Positions 23,790 through 35,000 of a stretch of DNA of 64,000 bases are shown in pieces. This DNA comes from Aphidius gifuensis (lineage: Eukaryota > Arthropoda > Insecta > Hymenoptera > Braconidae): the NCBI RefSeq assembly GCF_014905175.1, contig NC_057790.1:3720001-3784000 (forward strand). Direction: 5' to 3'. The notes beneath the pieces are model-generated. The model was not told the DNA's origin. It ran no database searches and saw only the letters and a program-made list of their open reading frames with translations. How positions within the stretch are numbered: position 1 is the stretch's first letter; every line of letters starts with the position of its first letter. Position numbers and translations under genes: made by a program.

Positions 23790-24555
23790 ATGGCTGGTTA
23801 TTGCATTAATAGTTGATGCATTTTTAATATTTTTTGCAATTTATCACGTAAGTTTAAAGTCTTCTGACAATATAAAAATAAAAAAATTCATCACCAATAT
23901 TTGTGTGTCTTATGATATAATTTAATGTTTAATTATCTAACCTGAAAAATTACTTTGACATAACAATTAATTAATGTAAAATATTAATTACAGATGATTG
24001 CATTTGATGAATTAAAAACTGAATATAAAAATCCAATTGAGCAATGTAGTAATTTAAACAATGTGAGTAAAATAATATGATTGATAATTAATTTGTTGAC
24101 TAAAAAAATTATTGTTATTTCAGCTTGTTCTTCCAGAGTATGCACTTCATATATTTTTCAATTTATTATTTTTAATAAGTGGTGAATGGGTATCATTGCT
24201 AATTAATGCACCACTTATTGCATATCATATCAACAGATATTTAACAAGACCGATAATGAGTGGACCAGGTTTATACGATGCAACAAGTATTTTGAATGCT
24301 AATGTTTTGTCAAGATGTCAACAAGAAGGATATGTCAAATTAGCATTCTATTTATTGACATTTTTCTACTATTTGTATGGGTAAGTTTGAGAAATTCTAT
24401 GACTTATTCATTTAATTTTACTCCATTAATAATTGAATTAATAACTCAATAGTTTAATTGGCAAATTGAAATTTTCATTTTAATTATTGAAAAGGTTTTT
24501 AAAATATGGCTTTTTTGTTTTTCTTTCTAGAATGATCACATCATTGATAGCTTGA
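23790..24555 (+). CDS. cni: Cornichon (COPII cargo receptor)
   Basis: Small ER membrane protein that packages TGF-alpha-type ligands and other membrane cargo into COPII vesicles. Exons: up to 23847, then 23994-24062, 24124-24380 and 24531-24555. From GTT at 23797 the frame encodes 133 residues that align with the CNIH1/cni family: VIALIVDAFLIFFAIYH, IAFDELKTEYKNPIEQC, LVLPEYALHIFF, RPIMSGPGLYD and LAFYLLTFFYYLYGM. Three hydrophobic segments are visible. The usual first 8-11 residues (MAF...) are missing. An ATG at 23790 is one base out of frame with the body, and an in-frame TAA lies immediately before it, so the start is unresolved (see finding). The gene is convergent with GMF. Confidence 0.88.
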
Positions 24556-25577
24556 GATTGAGTACAAGTACTTGTCAAAAACAATTGAGTCATTCAACAA
24601 TGAATAATTGATGTTGAAATCAAATATAACATTTTTTTTTTTTTTTTCGTTAATATTTAAAATAATTTCTACCAATTGTAGAAATGAAAATTTAAGTAAA
24701 TTTATTTTTTTTTAAATTCAATGTGTTCCTGATAAAACAAAAGAACAAATCGTAATATTTTTATTTGATATTAATGAATATACTTAATGTAAATGGATTT
24801 TTCTAAATTTTTTTTTTTCATTGTTTTGTAAAATTTAGATATAATCATATTGAATTACAATAATATTATAAATAACCTTAAACAATTGTTTCATTTTTCA
24901 ACTTGATCTTTGATCTTTGAGTAAAAATGATTTACTATTTTTAAGATGTAATTTAATATTACATTTATATTAAAAAAATCAAATAAAAAAATAACGTTCT
25001 AGTCTTAAAATAAACAACAAATGTTGAGTGTTTAAATTAAATACAAAAAGTCAACAAATGTACTTATAATTTTCTAAAATTTTATCAACAGTTAAATCCA
25101 TTTTATTATTTATATTTTTTTTTTGTATGTTCTTTTTTTTCAATGTAGAAAAGGTAATATCCTCACTCCTCACAGCCCTATGAGGAAAATCATAATAAAA
25201 AAAATTAAAATCAATTTTTCAAATTTTTTAATCTCCAAAAATTAAATACAACTAACTAATTATTGAAAAATTTAATTGACAATTTAAAATGTCATTACAA
25301 AAATATTAATTATAATTTATTTAAAAAAAAGAATTTATATTTTAAATAAACAATATTGTTCTTTATAAAATTTATAAAAAACTTCTTTAAATTGCAAATT
25401 TATTAGTACTCTTTATTTCAAAAAAAAAAAAAAAAACAAAAATTATATTTTTAGATTAATGATCTTATATCTTATTTATTTTTAAATAATAATAATAATA
25501 ATTATTGTTATTATTGAGATTCTATGAATTTCAATAAAATACCATATTTATTAATATTTTTTTATAATAATTATTAT
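24556..25577. other. Convergent 3' region of cornichon and GMF
   Basis: About 1 kb of A/T-rich sequence, probably the two 3' UTRs. No coding potential, RNA gene or repeat family was recognised. Confidence 0.6.
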
Positions 25578-26468
25578 TTATCTAACTAATTTTGCTTTAA
25601 GCCAGTCTTCAGTGAGTTCTTCTAATTCTCTAACTTCATAACAACGTGTTAATTCAACTTCTTTTTGTAACACAAGTTTCATACTTGCATATAAAACTTG
25701 TAACTCCATTTGTATTCCACGTGGTGTGTAAAATATAAAACACATTGGAAATGATATTCTGCCATCAGAATGTTCCATTTTATAACTGTAAACAATGTAT
25801 CTTGGCTCGTGACTTGGTATTGTTTCTTGAAGCTCCTCCATTTCAATATTCTATTATCCAAAAAATTAACATAAAAAATTATATCATTATTGAGCACTAT
25901 TATTATAAATACATCAAACATTTATAAACATTTTTTTTCCTTATCTTATCATTTCAAGCTTTAATCTAAACGAAAAAAAAAAACATAATCACCTCGATAA
26001 GTTCATCCAAACAAACAGTCTGCTTTTGTCTATTAACTTTTACTAAAAAAAAAAACCAAAATCCATTATTATTTATACAAAAAGTTTGTTATTATTTTAA
26101 TATAAAATTTATGTTTATAATATATTTATTATTATTTAATTTTCTTACATATCAATGCAGCATTTTTTTGACTTTTTCGAAATCTAAAGTCTCGAATAGC
26201 TTTTCTTACTTCATCCTCAATATCACATGTACTGTTTGATGTCTAAAAAATTAATTTATTAATTATTAATTGGAGCAAAATATTTAAAAATATGTAATTA
26301 ATTTAATTATAAAAATATATAAACTGGCTAGTTGTAATTGTTTTAAATGAACATTTATCAAACAATTAAAAAAATCATTTAAAGATAAAAAATATCACTA
26401 CTAACAACATCAACAACAAAAACATCAACAAAATAACAATAATAATAAAAATATTGTTTACTTACCAT
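25578..26468 (-). CDS. GMF: Glia maturation factor (ADF-homology protein)
   Basis: ADF/cofilin-fold protein that binds Arp2/3 and promotes debranching of actin networks. Four coding exons: 26466-26468 (ATG only), 26149-26242, 25993-26042 and 25578-25850, giving 139 residues, the usual family size. Family stretches: IRDFRFRKSQKNAALILKV, SHEPRYIVYSYKMEHSDGR, ISFPMCFIFYTP, QVLYASMK and the terminal LTEDWLKAKL. The first coding exon holds just the start codon, directly followed by the donor GTAAGT. Aph-1 is divergent, 611 bp away. Confidence 0.94.
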
Positions 26469-27079
26469 GTTGATTGTTTGGATTTGACAAGTGTTTAGTC
26501 AATTGTAAAATTTTATTTCAACAAATAACTGTTTATTTTCCAGAGTAAATTAATGCGTTAGAATGAATATAAATTGTTTAAGTGAACGACTTGTTGTACA
26601 TACATAGGAAATTTTTTATCAGCGATTATTATGATTCATGAATCATCATATGTATAATTTACAGAAAATTGTATGAACACCATGAACATAGCTCCAAATA
26701 ATAAATAAATAAATAAAAAAAAAAAACAAAAAAAAAAAACCCATATGACTGAAGATGTCGCTTCATCACTGACAAATGACAATCTTGTCATTTTGTATAA
26801 ATAATAATAATATAAAGTTTTGTTAATAATTATCAACAATTAATTTGGTTTATTAATAAATAATAAAAATGAGCACTAGTGAAAATGATAAACATATTAT
26901 TAAAATAATTCATTAACTGTTTAATGAAATTATTAAAACTGAACAAAAAAAAATCAAGTGATAAACAAAAAATTTATAAATAAACAAAAGAGATTACCTA
27001 TAACTTTGATAAACAATTTATAATAATAAATTATAATTCATTAATTAATCAAGTTGGTTTTAATAAATAATATATAATC
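26469..27079. promoter_or_regulatory. Putative bidirectional promoter GMF/Aph-1
   Basis: 611 bp between divergent start codons, AT-rich, with short A-runs at 26715-26740. No specific motif is recognised; inferred from layout. Confidence 0.45.
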
Positions 27080-27881
27080 ATGACAGCAATGGGATTTTTT
27101 GGATGTGCATTATTAGCATTTGGACCACCACTTGCAATGTTTACATTTACAGTATCTGCTGAACCAATTAGAATTATTATTTTAATTGCAAGTGCATTCT
27201 TTTGGTTAATATCATTATTGCTATCATCAATACTTTGGTATGCTGTTGTACCATTACAAAATTATCTTGCATTTGGATTAGTATTTTCAGTATTATTTCA
27301 AGAAATATTCAGGCAAGTTGATGATTCAAAAATGAATTAGTTAATAAGTTTATTTGTTTATTTGTCAATATGTTAATTTAATTATATTTTTAAACAGGTA
27401 TCAATTGTACTGGGTACTTAGAAAAGCTGAACGTGGTCTTGAAAAAGTAACAACAGCTCATGTTGCTGATAGTCGTCATATATTTGCTTATGTTTGTGGT
27501 CTTGGTTTTGGATTAATGAGTGGTGCATTTGCACTTGTTAATGTACTTGCTGATGCTGTTGGACCTGGTACAATGGGTCTTGAAAAAGGTACTGAATACT
27601 TTTTCATAATGTCAGCAGCAACAACTCTTTGTTTTATTTTATTACATACATTTTGGGGTATTATATTTTTTTCTGCTCTTGATCATAAAAATTGGCTACA
27701 AGTATCTTGGGTTGTTGGATCACATCTTTTTGTCTCATCAATGACACTGCTAAATAGATATGGTAATTATTTACCAAGTTTATTTAGTGCTTATGTTGTA
27801 CTTGTTATAACAATTGGCATGGCATTCAATGTTGCTGGTGGACGTTTACAAAATCTTAAATCATGTTTTTTTAGAAAATGA
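27080..27881 (+). CDS. aph-1: Gamma-secretase subunit Aph-1
   Basis: Seven-pass membrane scaffold of gamma-secretase, which cleaves Notch and other type I membrane proteins. Two exons, 27080-27312 and 27398-27881, 238 residues. Family features: MGFFGCALLAFGPPLAMF at the N-terminus, FSVLFQEIFRY in the first loop, GLGFGLMSGAFALVN (GxxxG-type helix) and the conserved histidines in LLHTFWG and GSHLFVSS. The intron starts AG|GCAAGT, so it is of the GC-AG class; the phase (AG + G TAT, Arg-Tyr) fits only this junction. Tail-to-tail with MED17. Confidence 0.95.
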
Positions 27882-28562
27882 TAAAAACAAAAGACTTTAA
27901 ATTTATTTTTTACATTTTTTGTTATTTTATTTTCATTGTATTATTTAAGAGAATAGATTTTCTTTTTTTTTTTTTTCTTTTTTATTAGCAGGATTATTTA
28001 TTGTATCGATTAAAAATTATTTCAATGATAGAAAAAAAAAAAAATGGTAATAATGACATTCAAGAAATTAACAACGTAAAAAAATTTAATTTATAAAAAT
28101 ATTTGGATAAAATAAATAAATAAATTGAATATTTAATTTTTAATATTAATTTTTGTCCAGTTTTTTTTTCCAAATCTACAAATTATTATATTTTTATTTA
28201 TCATCTTGTAAAAATATCATTATTGTAATTTTAATTTTTTTTTTATAAAAATAAAAACTTTGAATAAGAAAAAAATAATTTATTTATTAAATTTATTATT
28301 AAAAATATAAATTATTTTAATTATCAAATAAATAATTTTTTTTCAAGTTAATAAATTTATGTAAAACCTATCAAATTAAAAAATAAAATTTCGGGGAATT
28401 TTTTTCAATTTATTTTTTAATAAAAACACAAGTTTTTCTTTTGAGAAAAAAATTATTTTAATATACCAATGAATATTTAAAGAAATAAATTTTTAATACA
28501 ATCACAATTTGATTTGTGTTAAAAATAAAATAAAAAATAAAAATATACTTTAATTGAATTAA
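27882..28562. other. Convergent 3' region of Aph-1 and MED17
   Basis: About 680 bp of AT-rich 3' UTR-like sequence with poly-T and poly-A runs. Nothing else is seen. Confidence 0.6.
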
Positions 28563-30909
28563 TTATGAGCTAGTAAGAGATGCCATGAGAAGTTCCATTT
28601 TATTAAGAAAATTTTTTCCTTCCATTTTATCCCATCGTACTTCTTTAAATGAACCACCTAAATTTTCCCACTTTCTTTCTCTGACAAGTTGACCAGGAAA
28701 AAAATCTTTACGAGGTGAATGAGCAATTGCAACCTGAACACCACCAGCTTGTGATTCACATCTAACAGCAATCATTCTGTAAAACAAATTCAATTTTTGT
28801 TTTCCATTTAAAAATTATTATTAAAATAATTAATAAAATATTTACCTATCACCAATTGGAGAAGCTAAAATACAACTACTTGCATTGCCCAATGGTTCAA
28901 CAGCACCAAGACCATGATTTGAACTATTTGCTAAAAATTGCCAACCCATACATTTAGCAAGACCTTGTACAGCAGTTATTTGATATTGATGAATCTATTT
29001 CAACATAAATAAATACATGTAAAATAAATAGATGTAAATATTTTGATTTATCAAATATACCTATATATTTACCTGACAAAAAATAAGATCTCTCAATTCT
29101 TGTGGTTCATAACTCATATGCATAACTCTACCATCACGTCCAATACATTTTAATGTTTTTTCACCAACTTGAATAAATAATGATGATCTATGTAGTGTAT
29201 CATAACCATATGTCCATATATTAATTTTAACACATGATTGTGTTGGTGAATTAAGTGCATTCCAATGTGATACAATTAATGGATCACCAACTTCCTTGGC
29301 AATAGTATCAAGTACATATTCTGTTCTTGTTCTCATAAAATGATGTTGTGCTTGTTGTATTATTTGTTCAAGTAATGTATGACTTTTAGTCATTTCTAAT
29401 AATTCATAACGATCAGCAGCATTTGGTCCAGCAAGACAACGTCTTTTACTTGGTCCTAATGGACCAGATGATGGATGTGGAAATGGATGATGTGTATTTT
29501 TATGATGTACTTCACGTAATAATTGATGAAGTGAATGTTCAAGTACATGATCATGATCTTCTTTATGTGGTGGTGGTGGTGTTGTTTTTTTATCATTACC
29601 AGTACTATGACATAAACCAATGATAACTTGTATATTTGGTAATACTGTAACCATTATTTGATTACCAACAACCATATGTGGTATTGGTGCACGTAAATGT
29701 ACAGCTTCACGTGCTAATTGACTAAATAATTCTTTACAAAATAATACATTTTGTGCTGCTTCAAGTTTTTGTTGCCAATTTGCATCGACATTTGAACTTG
29801 ATGAATTACCATTTAGTAAATTAATATTAACACTACACATATCTTCTTGATCTTTACGACATATTACTTCAATATAAGCAACACCTTGTAATTCACTTGG
29901 TATTGTAACACGTAATGCTGAACTTTTTGTATTATGTGATGGTGTTGGTACAAGTGCATTTGGATTTGGTGATGCTGGAGGACTTGTTGATGGTTTTTCT
30001 TCTTCTTCAGCTTTTGTAACTTCAAACATACCAGTTTGGGTAAATTTTGATCCAGCTGTACGATAACTTAAATCTCCAATTATTGAATTTGATACTTTTT
30101 TTAATCTCCAATTTTGACGAAGACGTAATAATTCAATATGAAAATCAGGTGTTGTACGATTACGAATAAGTTCATTTTGTGAATTACGTAGTCTTTCAGC
30201 ACCATTCATTAAAACACTTGCTGCACCAGACAAAGCTTTTTTTCTAGCGTATACTTGTACCATTGGTTTAACTTCTGGTGGTTCTTGAGGTACAGGATCA
30301 AGTACCATATATCTTTTTTCTTTTGCTATTGCTAAAACATCAGCTAGTACACATACTTCAGTCAAGGCATTTCTAAATTAAACAATTAGAAACAATAATT
30401 TATCAATTAAATTTTATTGTCAAAAATAAAATAAAAAACAACTTAGATTAAAATTATTACCGTAATTTTGATCTAACACTATCCCAAGGCCAAGAGGAAG
30501 CTTGAAAAGTTGCTGGATCTTTAGATTCTTCATCAGTTTTATCACCATTTTCATTTTGTTCTCCAATTTTTTTTGACTCTTCACCATTTGTCTTGCTAAA
30601 GTCAATTTTTTGGGCAATTTTTGACAAATTTTCCGACAATGTTAATGGCCTAATTTACAATAATAAAAATTATCATTATTAAGTATTAAAAATGTAAACA
30701 ATATACTAAATTTTTAAGGTTAAAATTTCTAAATTAAACAACAATTTTCATGATACAGTTAAATGTTTATAAACTAATAAACTTATTGTTTGAAAAAATT
30801 TATTAATTAATATTTACGCTTGATAAATTTCTTGTCCATCATATGTTATTTCTTGAATTTGATTTTCAATTGGGGCCTCAACAGAAATATTCACTGAATA
30901 AGCCGACAT
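28563..30909 (-). CDS. MED17: Mediator complex subunit 17
   Basis: Head-module scaffold subunit of Mediator, which links activators to RNA polymerase II. Five exons: 30818-30909, 30461-30649, 29073-30372, 28846-28994 and 28563-28776, giving 647 residues in frame. Match points with the animal family: LSENLSKIAQKIDFSK, SSWPWDSVRSKLR, LRQNWRLKKV, IIGDLSYRTAGS, LEAAQNVLFCKELFSQLARE, IGRDGRVMHMSYEPQELRD and the terminal GGSFKEVRWDKMEGKNF. Insect-specific low complexity includes a Pro run and a His-rich loop around residues 370-400. It is divergent from UAP56. Confidence 0.95.
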
Positions 30910-31380
30910 AATTATTTATTTTTTATTATCAAATAAATAAACAAAACCAATTATAACTTAACTTAATTATTAAAATATTTATTGGTTATTGTTGTTTTCT
31001 CAAAATATTCCACATTGTTGTTTATTTTGTTGTAAATGTCATAGTAAACAATAGTAAATCTGTCACCAACTCCTAGTGAACGCCATGAAAAAATTTAATT
31101 TAAAAAAAAAATATATCCCTGCTTTGAAAAACACAGTACTTCCGGTATAATAATTCATTTCTGTTTTTTTACAATTTTTTTCATCATTAAATTAACAAAA
31201 ATAATAAATAAAATTTTTAAATTATTAATCGGTCATTATTGTTTCTTAATTATTTATAATTAAATATTATTTGATAATATTATTGTTATTATTTATTAGC
31301 AGCACCTGTTTCCGGTCAAAAAAAAAAAAAAAAAAAAATTCGTGGTCGCCATTTTAAGGACCTGCTTGTGTGATTTTTGG
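30910..31380. promoter_or_regulatory. Putative bidirectional promoter MED17/UAP56
   Basis: Intergenic DNA between MED17 and the inferred UAP56 leader exon. CGCCATTTT at 31347-31355 is a reverse YY1/Pho-like core placed close to the likely UAP56 start. An A-run of about 20 nt ends near 31338. Confidence 0.5.
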
Positions 31381-31415
31381 ACTCGCGGCGTCAGTAAGAC
31401 GTCCATTTATATTCG
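31381..31415 (+). other. UAP56 5' UTR exon (approximate 5' edge)
   Basis: A GC-richer block ends in ATTCG|GTAAGT. The matching acceptor TTTCAG at 31986-31991 lies 36 bp before the UAP56 start codon, so this is read as the noncoding first exon. Its 5' edge is not determined. Confidence 0.55.
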
Positions 31416-31830
31416 GTAAGTTAATAATCCAATTATTAATAATAATTAACAAATAATCAATTAAACGAGTGTCCATTTATTCAATGATAAAATTTTCATT
31501 ATATTTAGTTGATATTTATTTTTTATTAACCTTAAATTCAAGTATTTTAATCGTACTTTAATTATTGTGATGAAATTTTACAACGCCGAAAAAGACGCCA
31601 CATAATCAATTTTAAAATTATTATTATTTTAGATTTTTATATTATTTATTTAATTATTTTTTATATATTAATAATCGTAATCCATTGATTGTATGTTATC
31701 AATGCTAAACCAGTGCTAAAAAATTGTAAATATTTTTATTTTTAAAAGTTCTTAAATATAGGCATCTTATGTGAGGTTAGCTTAACAAAAAAAAAAAAAG
31801 AAAAACTTATCGCCATGACTAAAAAATAAA

Positions 31831-31907
31831 TTATACAAATGATGAACATAATAGATAGGGACAACTGATAATCCTTGATCGAATATCAATCTATCCTGAC
31901 TGTATAA
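31831..31907 (+). ncRNA. C/D-box snoRNA, copy 1, in UAP56 leader intron
   Basis: Box C ATGATGA (31839-31845), box D' CTGA (31865-31868), a C'-like TTGATCG and box D CTGA (31896-31899). The ends form a perfect 7-bp terminal stem, TTATACA (31831-31837) with TGTATAA (31901-31907). The guide before D', AGATAGGGACAA, is shared with two further copies. Target and methylation site are discussed in the findings. Confidence 0.85.
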
Positions 31908-32027
31908 TTAGTTATTAATTTTTAATAAATAATAAATACAAATTAAAATACATTATAATTAATTAAAAAAATTTCTTAAATAATGTTTCAGTACTCCCAA
32001 AGATAAAACAAAAAAAAAACTTTTAAA

Positions 32028-35000
32028 ATGGCAGACAATGATGATCTTTTAGACTACGAAGATGAGGAGCAAACTGAGGCAGTTGTTGATGGTAGTGGTG
32101 ATGCACCAGCTAAAAAAGAAGTCAAGGGTACCTATGTATCAATACACAGCAGTGGATTCAGAGATTTTTTACTTAAACCAGAAATTTTAAGAGCAATTGT
32201 TGATTGTGGTTTTGAGCATCCATCTGAAGGTAAATTAATACTCCAAATTTTATAAATTAATTATAAATAATATGTACATAAAATGATGACTTTAATAGAT
32301 AGGGACAACATATAAATTATGAATGAATATCAATCTATCCTGACAAAATTTGACTTTGAGTAATTAAAGCTGATGAAATAAGTTTTAAAAATTTAACTAA
32401 TAATGTGTTGTGTTTTTCTTTTTCAACAGTTCAACACGAATGTATTCCCCAAGCTGTACTTGGTATGGACATATTATGTCAGGCAAAATCTGGTATGGGA
32501 AAAACAGCTGTTTTCGTATTGGCAACATTACAACAATTAGAATTGACTGAGAATCAAGTTTATGTACTTGTTATGTGCCATACACGAGAACTTGCATTCC
32601 AGATTAGCAAGGAATACGAAAGATTTAGTAAATACATGCCAGCAGTAAAGGTAATTTTACAATTTAAATTTATACTCTTAAAAAAATAAAATACAAAATG
32701 ATGACTTTTATAGATAGGGACAACATATAAACTATGAATGAATATCAATCTATCCTGAATTAAAATTAAACAAATAAATTCATATGTTTACTGTCTGTAT
32801 AAATATTAATTTAATTTTCGTTTTTGTTATTAAGGTTGGTGTGTTCTTTGGAGGTTTACCAATCCAAAAAGATGAGGAAGTTTTAAAAAACACCTGTCCA
32901 CATATTGTTGTTGGTACACCAGGACGTATTCTTGCACTTGTAAGAAATAAAAAACTCAATCTCAAACATCTTAAACACTTTATCCTTGACGAATGTGATA
33001 AAATGCTGGAATTACTCGGTAAATATTGACATTTAAATATTTATTTAACTTTACCATTACCCACAACTGACAATGTATATTCATTTATTTATTATTATTA
33101 CAGATATGAGAAGAGATGTACAAGAAATATTTAGAAGCACACCACATGGCAAACAAGTTATGATGTTCAGTGCAACATTATCCAAGGATATTCGTCCAGT
33201 CTGCAAGAAATTCATGCAAGATGTAAATAGTCAAACTTCCTCTACTACTTCTACTACTACTACTACTACTACGTATAAACCCTGGACGTTGTTCCCATGT
33301 TTACAACACCCAGGACTGAACTCAGACCACCATAAATATTATATTAACAAATACAAAATGATACCATCAGTTATCATACGCGGGTTAGGCTAGCTAGAAG
33401 CTAATGATTGATCACAATTATCATCAAATATAATTGTTCCAAAATTAATCCTTGAACACCACCACCACCACCAAGTATCACCAATAATCCTTGGATATGA
33501 CATCCATCTTTCTTTTGCGTTTTACCATCCTACACTCATCAACAAATCCAACATTTCTTGTTTTTTTTTTACCCTTTTTTTTGTTTAATATTTCCTCTCA
33601 TCATTGTCCGTCAATCAATATAAAAATTGATAATATCTCCATCCTTATCTCCGCCAAACTATCCATCAATGAAATTTCCTTCAAATTAATTATGAAAAGA
33701 AGATGAAAAAAAATCATCAACAGCTAGGAGAAATAAGGCTTTTTTTTTTTTAATTTTTTAAAAAATATATTGATGTGATTAAAATTTCGATTATCGAAAC
33801 AAAATGAAATAATAAAAAGAGGTCGCGAATGGGGGCTGATGAAGAAAAATCAAGACACCCTGAAGAACGAAGATATCAAGAAAGAAGACTCAAGAGGACC
33901 AACAAGGGAAGGGCTTCGATATAAACAAAAAAAACAAAACAAAAATAATAATTAGCTAGGGACCAGTGATTTATCAACCATTAATATAAATTTTATTTAT
34001 TCATTATTTTTTTATTTATTTAAAAATGAAAAAAGAAAGAAAAATAAATATCCAACTGGCGAATTGGATTATTGATGAATAATATTATATGCTACATCGC
34101 GTTTAAAACGGTTCGGGGTAATAAATTAAAATTGAATGATTCAAATCATCAACGTTGCTTGCGGAACTAGAGGTTTTTGAACGAGAAGATGATTTAATAA
34201 ACATCAGCGTTGTGCTGTTTGGAGATGATATTATGGCTGAGCATTCCTGGGTGAATCAATATCAAATAAACACACAAACACGCAAACACACACAACATCT
34301 TGGTACTGACTTGCCGAGCGTGTGTGTTAACATTGTGTTGGCACTACTCTTTGTGATGGAAGTCACCGAGCCGTATGTAATTAGTGTGATAATGTGATCA
34401 ACAATTGAAATACTCAATAATGAGTTTAATTTCTTATTTTTTTTTTTGTTGATAAATATCAATTAAATTCTCATGAATTAAAAAAGAGAAAAAAAAAATG
34501 AAAAGATTTACAATTTGTTGATAATCAAGTGGGAAAAAAAAAAAATTGAATTAAATGTTGATCGAGAATTCATAAAATTATTACAGTCTGTGGGAATGAT
34601 ATTTTAATTTTTTTTTTATCTAAATTTATTCTCAATTAATTGTATAATTTTTTTTATGATTTATTAATTTTTTTTACACAGCCCATGGAAGTCTATGTTG
34701 ATGATGAAGCTAAACTCACACTTCACGGTCTTCAACAGCACTACGTCAAGCTCAAGGAAAACGAGAAAAATAAAAAATTATTTGAATTGCTTGATGTCTT
34801 GGAATTCAACCAGGTAAATATTTGATTTGAAATAAAATTAAAAATATATTTAAACTGTGATAATTAATAATTTTTTTGAATGTTCTTCAGGTTGTTATAT
34901 TTGTCAAGTCAGTCCAAAGATGTATGGCTCTTGCTCAACTTCTTACAGAGCAAAATTTCCCTGCAATTGGTATTCACAGGGGAATGACACAAGAAGAACG

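Noticed and set aside
33835..33876. CTGATGA...CCCTGA in UAP56 intron 5 as a fifth C/D snoRNA
   Set aside because: Only about 35 nt between boxes, too short for a C/D snoRNA, and no terminal stem.
34155..34397. 80-codon open frame in UAP56 intron 5 as a nested gene
   Set aside because: No homology or codon signal; kept only as a possible exon-like block.
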